Below, piece after piece: positions 28,101-32,108 of a stretch of DNA of 32,108 bases. Position numbers and translations under genes: made by a program. The stretch lies in NCBI GenBank assembly GCA_026396875.1, contig JAPLVY010000005.1:180907-213014 (forward strand). The letters are read 5' to 3'. The DNA is from Candidatus Falkowiibacteriota bacterium. Its GTDB lineage: Bacteria; Patescibacteriota; Patescibacteriia; Patescibacteriales; UBA12465. A model generated the notes under the pieces. That model saw only the letters and a list, made by a program, of their open reading frames with translations, did not search any database and had not been told where the DNA came from. Within the stretch, counting starts at the first letter, position 1. Every line of letters begins with the position of its first letter.

Positions 28101-28600
28101 CCAAGCCCATACCGCCAACAGGAGGCTATAAACTGATGATCAATGATGGTCAGGGAAAAACCGATAAACAAAATGTGAGGTTAAAATTCGTGGTCGGTAA
28201 CGATATTAATAGGATGACGGTTTTTAATAATCCGGAGTCGAAAAATTTGAACATCATCAAATATCAAGAAGAAATAAGCTGGGATATTGGTTCGCAAATT
28301 GGAAATCATATGGTTTGTGCCAAATTCTTTAATCAGTTTGGTCTTTATTTGAACGTAGTTTGTTCCGCAATTACTTATACCCCGCCGGCGAAGAGAGGGG
28401 TGGCCGCTAAAGCTCCAGAAAAATGTATCGTGTACAAGGTTAAGAAGGGTGACAGCTTGCCGGCCATCGCTCTCAAGACTTTGGGCGGTAAATATAAGCA
28501 GAAGTCGATTGTCGATCAAAATAGCAAAAAATACCCAACCCTCAAGAAAGGAAAATTAGGGGTTAATTGGCAGTTAAATATCTGCCAAACCAGCAAATAA
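25148..28600 (+). CDS. Large secreted NHL-repeat protein with Ig-like, FN3 and LysM-like domains
   Basis: This is a 1150-residue secreted protein. The signal peptide spans about residues 1-31 (ends ASA). Residues about 38-790 hold twelve blades, each with VLGQ-x-N-F-T near its start and RLFVADxxNNRVLVF near its end, the NHL beta-propeller pattern. Blades 1 and 7 are a distinct longer type (DTVNHRLF, then an extra loop), so the array reads as two sets of six, two propellers made by duplication. Next come a putative Ig domain (about 795-878; LPAGLSLSTSTGIISGTP), an FN3 domain (about 881-975; LTLTWTDNSDNEDGF), a further beta-sandwich-like stretch (about 990-1085) and a LysM-like end (about 1093-1150; YKVKKGDSLPAIALKTLGG). 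It probably binds peptidoglycan by its tail and displays the propellers for adhesion or ligand binding. Confidence 0.88.
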   Translation: MKNLFSRFHHKYLFVPFLIGAFFIIVPRASAALINADGVIGHIDINNNTNYTEKGPNNTTTTNGFNYPMDSGAVDTVNHRLFTIDSYNHRILVFALDSNDNIVSQTPINVLGQNNLDYLKAGTSRSALNYPWGLAYDSVNRRLFVADSQNNRVLIFNVDPGYITNNENADYVLGQSNFTNSGSGATQSTMYFPMGLDYDSATNRLFVADTYNSRVLVFDVNPAIVTSGENATSVIGQANFTTVTFGTAANKLYYPADATYDTNNNRLFVTDWYNNRVMVFNAASGTLPVNNASAVNVLGQTLFTTRVANVTQTSFWGPKNSTYDILSNRLFVTDNSNNRLMVFDVATSTIVNNKAASNVLGQTLFTTGVVSTTQNGLNSPAGAIFDPTNKHLFVADWYNNRIMVFNAATSSIANGANAIDLLGQTNTDGSKNYTTKLFDNSPTNASGFNNLPSATIDTVNHRLFVADKFNYRVLVYPLSSSNKMTTTTPNYVLGQSNFTSGIGPSLSRNSFGGSVFNLLYDSNNNRLFLADGNNNRVLIFDVAPGTISSNMNASFVLGQSGFTTKVSAATQSGMYAPDDMAYDSKTNRLFVADAWNNRVLVFNVTPGSVSNGMNAVNVLGQNNFASSSAATSINGMYIPTGLAYDSANDRLIVDDSFNNRILFFNAATSTIVNGSNSLNVIGQSNFTSNIAASTINGLNNPDDIIGYDSATGRLFIDDDSNNRVMIFDVSTSTIANGKNAQNVIGQSNFTDNSLSGSQSTFGDPNGTATFDPVNNVMFVADKHNNRMLQFSMIKINNASLANGNVSRPYSQTISTSFSQGSQSFQLVSGVLPAGLSLSTSTGIISGTPTSVATSTFTIEADDNFNTGQLFDRAVYTMNIGPATPPLPPTSLLVSNLSTSTLTLTWTDNSDNEDGFLVRKSLDGNTFTDLATTSPNINTLPVNGLSPYTHYYFEVASYNTNSTSSFAFSMKETTVALSSTGGMLITKPIPPTGGYKLMINDGQGKTDKQNVRLKFVVGNDINRMTVFNNPESKNLNIIKYQEEISWDIGSQIGNHMVCAKFFNQFGLYLNVVCSAITYTPPAKRGVAAKAPEKCIVYKVKKGDSLPAIALKTLGGKYKQKSIVDQNSKKYPTLKKGKLGVNWQLNICQTSK

Positions 28601-28623
28601 TCATATTATTAGCCAAAATAAAT

Positions 28624-28645
28624 GAGCCCCGGAGAGGGCTCTTTT
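28624..28645 (+). terminator. Terminator after the NHL gene
   Basis: A 6-bp GC-rich stem, 28624-28629 with 28636-28641, six-base loop, followed by Ts. Confidence 0.8.
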
Positions 28646-28675
28646 GTTATGTAATAAATTCAAACTGCCTTACTA

Positions 28676-28704
28676 TTGACAATAATATAAACATGTGCTA
28701 TACT
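28676..28704 (+). promoter_or_regulatory. Promoter of the barrel-like gene, paired with that at 31245
   Basis: TTGACA at 28676-28681, 17 bases, TATACT at 28699-28704 preceded by TGC. It shares the flanking TACTATTGACA and a downstream AAAATGGTT (28717-28725) with the promoter at 31245. Confidence 0.75.
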
Positions 28705-28747
28705 TAAAACTAAGTGAAAAATGGTTATTTAACATATAGATAAAAAT

Positions 28748-28803
28748 TGAATTAATTGCTAAGTACGATTTGCAAGCCAAAAGTTGTGTTTGGCAATTAA
28801 TTC
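28748..28803 (+). promoter_or_regulatory. Long hairpin in the leader of the barrel-like gene
   Basis: An 11-bp perfect stem (GAATTAATTGC near 28748 with its complement ending near 28803) closes a loop of over 30 bases within a leader of about 128 bases, far longer than most leaders here. It may fold into an RNA element; no known riboswitch is recognised. Confidence 0.4.
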
Positions 28804-28838
28804 ACATTTTTATTTAAATCTTTTAAAACCTTTGACTC

Positions 28839-29402
28839 ATGAGAAAATTAGTTATGTTAGTTTCGTTGTTTATTGTTAGTTTAAATTCTTTTGCTCAAAT
28901 CCAGGTGTTTGAAAAAATCGCCAAAGGTGCCAAGCCCGCCATCGACATCAATTTCTTCGGTTACGGGAAAATAGACACTTCGGCTAACGCTAAATTCAAG
29001 ATGACCTATTTCGCTCTTGTAGAAGAGAAATGGGCCGAAGGATTGGTTGGCGTTAGTTACACACCAGTAAAATGGTGTGAAATTGGTCTCTCTGCTGGGA
29101 TCGAAAGTGTTTCTTCCTTGTACAGGGTATCTGCCAGCATTTGGCTTGGTAATGACAAATTTTCCTTCTTTTCCTGCGTTGAAAAGGGCGAAGGCAGGGA
29201 TAACTGGTGGTATAAAAGCGTTGCTAACTACAACGTAAATAAAAATATTTCCCTAGGCTTAATGTCTTGGAGGTATAATAATACCGGATTATTTCTGAAA
29301 TATAACAACGTCAGATTCGGCGTTAGCCCATGGGTAAACGTTGGACGAGACTTGGAGTTCGGAATTAACCGAATTTCCTACGGCTTAGACATCAAGCTCT
29401 AA
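28839..29402 (+). CDS. Secreted, beta-barrel-like small protein, unrecognised
   Basis: This is a 187-residue protein. It has a signal peptide, MRKLVMLVSLFIVSLNSFAQ, of a type common in Bacteroidota. The mature part is rich in alternating hydrophobic and polar residues with many aromatics (VGVSYTPVKWCEIGLSAG, SLGLMSWRYNNTGLFLKYNN, FGINRISYGLDIKL), suggesting eight or so antiparallel beta strands, as in small outer-membrane barrels. An outer-membrane barrel would be odd in a single-membrane Patescibacterium. Options are acquisition from a Bacteroidota-like source, a secreted barrel used on a host, or a soluble beta protein. It stands alone between its promoter and a terminator. Confidence 0.6.
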   Translation: MRKLVMLVSLFIVSLNSFAQIQVFEKIAKGAKPAIDINFFGYGKIDTSANAKFKMTYFALVEEKWAEGLVGVSYTPVKWCEIGLSAGIESVSSLYRVSASIWLGNDKFSFFSCVEKGEGRDNWWYKSVANYNVNKNISLGLMSWRYNNTGLFLKYNNVRFGVSPWVNVGRDLEFGINRISYGLDIKL

Positions 29403-29418
29403 GCACCACGCAAAATCT

Positions 29419-29457
29419 AAAAACCTTTCTATCCCCCGAAGAAGAAAGGTTTTTTTA
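29419..29457 (+). terminator. Rho-independent terminator
   Basis: A stem of about 12 bp, 29419-29430 with 29443-29454, loop of 12, followed by a T-run. Confidence 0.85.
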
Positions 29458-29473
29458 TTTTTCTGGTGATAAA

Positions 29474-29482
29474 TGCTAAAAT
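29474..29482 (+). promoter_or_regulatory. Extended -10 upstream of the 29.5-kb gene
   Basis: TGC-TAAAAT at 29474-29482, about 22 bases before the ATG at 29504. No clear -35. Confidence 0.4.
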
Positions 29483-29503
29483 ATAATTATAATCTAATTA
29501 TTT

Positions 29504-29938
29504 ATGAAGATTTTTAAGGGCTGGTTTTTTTATTTGCTCGTGGCGATAGTAATGGTGGTAATTGCTACTTTCGCCAGTAGTTATTATTCCCGTTCAGACA
29601 AGAACAATGATGCTGCCCAAAAACTTTTAGCCGGTGTGCCGGTGGTGGAAACGAAGCTAGGAGCTAGTCTTTTGCCGAGAACTAATCTAATAACTAGCAG
29701 CTCCAAGCAGGACTTAAGCCAAAAAGCCAAGGAGGCCGCCCAAAAAGCCCTTGCGGCTGCCCCAAAAGATTTGCAATTTGCGAGTGGCTTTAAGGGGGTT
29801 ATTTTTCGTTATTTAAGCCAAAAAAAGCTTATTTTGGCGGATCGAGGATTTTATTTCACAGAAGGAAGTGACAAAAAGTGGGATTTTGGCTATAAAACCG
29901 ACCAAGGACCAGTGAAATTGTTTTCGTTAAAGCCCTAA
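29504..29938 (+). CDS. Membrane-anchored small protein, unrecognised
   Basis: This is a 144-residue protein with one N-terminal membrane helix (about 8-27) after a short basic start, so the rest is probably outside. A Lys/Ala/Gln-rich helical stretch (about 66-85; SQKAKEAAQKALAAAPKDL) leads to a small C-terminal domain with FKGVIFRYLSQKKLILADRG and DFGYKTDQGPVKLFSLKP, likely beta. No known family is recognised. It lies between a terminator and recA, about 120 bases before recA. Confidence 0.65.
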   Translation: MKIFKGWFFYLLVAIVMVVIATFASSYYSRSDKNNDAAQKLLAGVPVVETKLGASLLPRTNLITSSSKQDLSQKAKEAAQKALAAAPKDLQFASGFKGVIFRYLSQKKLILADRGFYFTEGSDKKWDFGYKTDQGPVKLFSLKP

Positions 29939-30009
29939 ATGTTGTATAATAGATATTAAGAAGGATATATTTTTTTGTCTTTCTTTTTATAATTTTTTTA
30001 TTGCACCCC

Positions 30010-30018
30010 TGCTATAAT
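30010..30018 (+). promoter_or_regulatory. Extended -10 upstream of recA
   Basis: TGC-TATAAT at 30010-30018, about 40 bases before the recA ATG. No SOS-box-like palindrome was recognised around it. Another TATAAT lies at 29945-29950. Confidence 0.5.
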
Positions 30019-30059
30019 CAGAGTGGTGTTGAGCTGATTTATTTTTTAATTTAATTTTT

Positions 30060-31136
30060 ATGCCAAAAGAGAAAAAAGTTACCGCCGCCGCTGAGCCGGT
30101 AAAAAACGAATCTGGTGCAAGTGACAAAAAATTTGCTGCTGCCTTGTCCGCGATGGAACAAATTAAAACCAAATTCGGTGAAGGAGCAATCATGAAATTT
30201 GGTGATGCCAGAAAAACCGATGTCGATGCAATTCCGACCGGCTGTTTGTCTCTGGATGTCGCCTTTGGAATCGGCGGCGTGCCACGTGGCCGCGTTATTG
30301 AAATTTATGGACCGGAATCGTCTGGTAAAACCACTCTCGCTCAGCACATCGTTGCCGAAACTCAGAAGCTCGGTGGCATTGCTGCTTTCGTTGACGCTGA
30401 GCATGCTCTTGATCCTGATTATGCTGCCAAAATCGGTGTTAACATTAAAGAACTCTTAATTTCTCAGCCAGATTCTGGTGAGCAAGCCTTGGAAATCGTC
30501 GAAACTTTGGTTCGTTCTAATGCTGTCGACGTTGTAGTGGTTGATAGCGTTGCCGCCTTAGTTCCTCAGAAAGAAATTGAAGGCGACATGGGCGACTCTC
30601 ACATGGGTCTTCAGGCTCGCTTAATGAGTCAAGCTCTGCGCAAATTGACCGGCTCAATCGCAAAGACAAATACCGTGGTAATTTTTATTAATCAAATCAG
30701 AAATAAAATCGGCGTTTTCTTTGGTAATCCAGAAACCACCACTGGTGGCAACGCTTTGAAATTTTATGCCTCAGTTCGTGTGGAAATCCGTCGGGCCGCT
30801 CAAATCAAACAAGGAGAAAATATTATTGGTAATCGCGTGAAAGTAAAGATTGTAAAGAACAAAGTTGCTGCTCCTTTCAGAACTTGTGAATTTGATATTA
30901 TGTACAATGAAGGCATTTCTCTTTCTGGAGACATGCTGGATGCCGGCGTGGAGTATGGTGTTATCGTGAAGAGTGGTAATTCCTATACTTTCAAAGAAAC
31001 CAAACTTGGTACCGGCCGTGAAAATGCCAAGAAATTCCTGAAAGACGATCCAAAATTAATGGAAGTTATCCGCAAGGCAATTTGGGCCGTGATTAAGGGG
31101 AAAGAGGCTGACGAGAAGAAAGAGGCGGCTAAATAA
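30060..31136 (+). CDS. recA: Recombinase RecA
   Basis: RecA forms filaments on single-stranded DNA and drives strand exchange and the SOS response. The 358-residue protein has a longer, basic/Ala-rich start (about 25 residues), Walker [10 protein letters not shown] (84-92), the Walker B region [10 protein letters not shown], loop 1 with [12 protein letters not shown], and loop 2 with [25 protein letters not shown]. The C-terminus is Lys/Glu-rich rather than strongly acidic. No intein. Strong terminator downstream; no recX neighbour. Confidence 0.97.
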   Translation: MPKEKKVTAAAEPVKNESGASDKKFAAALSAMEQIKTKFGEGAIMKFGDARKTDVDAIPTGCLSLDVAFGIGGVPRGRVIEIYGPESSGKTTLAQHIVAETQKLGGIAAFVDAEHALDPDYAAKIGVNIKELLISQPDSGEQALEIVETLVRSNAVDVVVVDSVAALVPQKEIEGDMGDSHMGLQARLMSQALRKLTGSIAKTNTVVIFINQIRNKIGVFFGNPETTTGGNALKFYASVRVEIRRAAQIKQGENIIGNRVKVKIVKNKVAAPFRTCEFDIMYNEGISLSGDMLDAGVEYGVIVKSGNSYTFKETKLGTGRENAKKFLKDDPKLMEVIRKAIWAVIKGKEADEKKEAAK

Positions 31137-31163
31137 TTGAAACATTAAAATCCGAGAGACATA

Positions 31164-31193
31164 AAAAAAGAAGCCATTTCGGCTTCTTTTTTG
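31164..31193 (+). terminator. Terminator after recA
   Basis: A 12-bp stem, 31164-31175 with 31181-31192, loop of five, A-rich 5' and T-rich 3' side. Confidence 0.9.
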
Positions 31194-31244
31194 TTTAATT
31201 TTAGGTAATAATTAAAATTTTTTAAAACCCAGTACGTCCTACTA

Positions 31245-31273
31245 TTGACAAAACATTTAAAGTTTGTTATTAT
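31245..31273 (+). promoter_or_regulatory. Promoter of the anchor protein-lipoprotein pair
   Basis: TTGACA at 31245-31250, 17 bases, TATTAT at 31268-31273 preceded by TGT. AAAATGGTT follows at 31284-31292. The leader is about 118 bases with a small hairpin (CAAG/CTTG near 31309-31334). Confidence 0.7.
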
Positions 31274-31397
31274 ATTTAATGACAAAATGGTTCTTTAAAA
31301 ATTTGTGTCAAGGACTTTAATGTTAATTGTCTTGAGTTTGTAAATAATTTATGAATTCTTAAACAATTAATATTAATAGTCATTAAAACACAAAAAG

Positions 31398-31748
31398 ATG
31401 AGAAATTTTTTAAAAGGTGTCGGTATTTTTATCGGCGTATTGGTAGCTTTCGCAATTATTGGTTGGTTTGCTGCCGGTAATGAGTTCTTCATGTTTAAAT
31501 TTTTTGCTCCAAAAACCGAACAGGTTCGTCGCGAAACTTTTGAGCAGTCAAAGGCCTACAATCAGGGTATGATTCAGGAATTGCAAAATATGCAATTTCA
31601 ATATGAACAAGCTGATTCGGCACACAAAACAGCTCTTGGCTCGATTATTTTACATCGCGCCGCTGATTACGATGAAACAAAATTGCCAGCAGATTTGGCA
31701 AGTTTTATTCAGAAATTAAAAAATGAGAAAAACAAAAGTAAGTATTAA
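31398..31748 (+). CDS. Small membrane-anchored protein with coiled-coil tail, unrecognised
   Basis: This is a 116-residue protein: one membrane helix (about 8-26; GVGIFIGVLVAFAIIGWFAAG), then a Gln/Glu-rich helical region (about 42-80; MIQELQNMQFQYEQADSAH) likely to coil, and a Lys-rich end. No family is recognised. It shares an operon with the lipoprotein gene that starts 40 bases after its stop, suggesting a joint envelope role. Confidence 0.65.
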   Translation: MRNFLKGVGIFIGVLVAFAIIGWFAAGNEFFMFKFFAPKTEQVRRETFEQSKAYNQGMIQELQNMQFQYEQADSAHKTALGSIILHRAADYDETKLPADLASFIQKLKNEKNKSKY

Positions 31749-31765
31749 CAGTAAAAGTAAGTATT
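31734..31765 (+). repeat. 13-base direct repeat at the end of the 31.4-kb gene
   Basis: AAAAGTAAGTATT occurs at 31734-31746 and 31753-31765, period 19. The first copy encodes the last codons (K-S-K-Y) and part of the stop, the second lies in the gap before the lipoprotein gene: probably a small tandem duplication. Confidence 0.7.
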
Positions 31766-31788
31766 GCAAATTTTTAAGACCAGAAAAA

Positions 31789-32108
31789 ATGAAAAGAAAA
31801 AACAGTTTCACCTATTTAGTAGCCCTGTTGGTTGGGTTAACCATGTTTGTTTCTTGTGGCCAAGCACCACAGAGCAGTGATATCGTTCAAAAAGAACAGC
31901 AGGAAAAAATCTTAGCTGAAGGCTCAGCTCAAGTCGGAATGCCGGCAATAAAAAATTTCAGGGAAAGAAAGATTGTTAAAGATCTTTACGAATTGCGTGA
32001 TCAAAATGGTTTGGTAACTTATACTTATATTTTCAGTGAATATACTGGAAAATATACTTATCTTGGCGAAACCATTGGATACGGCATTCCTTATGCCACC
32101 CAGTTTAC
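31789..32108 (+). CDS. Putative lipoprotein, 3' end cut off by the window
   Basis: From ATG 31789 the frame stays open to the window edge (106 codons). It begins MKRKNSFTYLVALLVGLTMF, then VSCGQ: a lipoprotein signal with Cys about 24 as the lipidation site, again reminiscent of Bacteroidota lipoproteins. The mature part has MPAIKNFRERKIVKDLYELR, then LVTYTYIFSEYTGKYTYLGE and GYGIPYATQF, a repeating Tyr/Thr beta pattern. Function is not recognised. It is the second gene of a pair with the membrane-anchored protein. Confidence 0.75.
   Translation, partial: MKRKNSFTYLVALLVGLTMFVSCGQAPQSSDIVQKEQQEKILAEGSAQVGMPAIKNFRERKIVKDLYELRDQNGLVTYTYIFSEYTGKYTYLGETIGYGIPYATQF

Noticed and set aside
25199-28519. 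Minus-strand and shifted frames over the NHL gene
   Set aside because: They arise from the repetitive codon pattern of the blades and show no independent protein features.
31734-31765. Direct repeat as a CRISPR or attachment site
   Set aside because: There are only two copies of 13 bases with a 6-base gap, one being part of a coding end; a local duplication explains it.

Overview
The window looks like a piece of a small-genome bacterium of the Candidate Phyla Radiation (Patescibacteria, Parcubacteria-like). The reasons are a short T4SS-pilin-type membrane protein, a NusA with a charged insertion in its N-terminal domain, mostly AT-rich translation starts without Shine-Dalgarno motifs, an rRNA locus with 23S and 5S but no 16S in front, and small unrecognised genes between housekeeping genes. 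The genetic code is standard: long frames stay open and UGG encodes Trp. Even so, none of 25 complete gene ends uses TGA (20 TAA, 5 TAG). I saw no CRISPR array, insertion sequence, integrase or phage module.

Layout. 1-1130: a cut-off MOP-type flippase on the minus strand, divergent from a pilin-like gene. 1133-4580: nusA and a K+-independent-type membrane pyrophosphatase. 4598-7155: trigger factor, smpB, ssrA (tmRNA), tRNA-Leu(UAA) and tRNA-Gly(GCC); the ssrA 5' end lies inside the last codons of smpB. 7187-9314: a decayed accessory patch with a small minus-strand gene, a membrane gene with a nonsense codon, an EF-Tu-domain-II fragment and a band-7/SPFH gene lacking its N-terminus. 9327-14837: infC-rpmI-rplT-secG, an orphan membrane-anchored oligopeptide-binding protein, and RNase J. 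14848-16785: an unrecognised gene with a possible frameshift, then ribosomal protein S1 broken inside its third domain. 16796-21344: ftsH, rpmF, nusB, rnc and a PilT-type ATPase. 21371-24997: a consensus promoter, a structured leader with an attenuator-like hairpin pair, 23S with a long processing stem, then 5S. 25052-28645: a 1150-residue secreted protein with twelve NHL-like blades (two sets of six), Ig-like and FN3 domains and a LysM-like end. 28676-32108: three small envelope-type genes plus recA and a small anchored protein; two of the envelope transcription units share the same promoter and leader start.

Functionally the core is gene expression and its quality control: NusA/NusB, S1, L20, L32, L35, IF3, trigger factor, tmRNA-SmpB, RNase J, RNase III and FtsH. 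RNase III and its probable target, the 23S processing stem, lie close together. Around this core are a cell-surface layer (pilin-like protein, PilT, NHL protein, lipoprotein, flippase) and proton-pumping pyrophosphatase energetics.

The most unusual points are the smpB/ssrA overlap with a 20-residue tag, the attenuator-like leader in front of an unlinked 23S gene, the out-of-frame deletion in S1, the deletion-type junction near 8090, the paired promoter-leader modules near 28.7 and 31.3 kb, and the absence of TGA stops. Several lesions within 32 kb could be real gene decay or consensus errors, and the sequence alone cannot decide between them.
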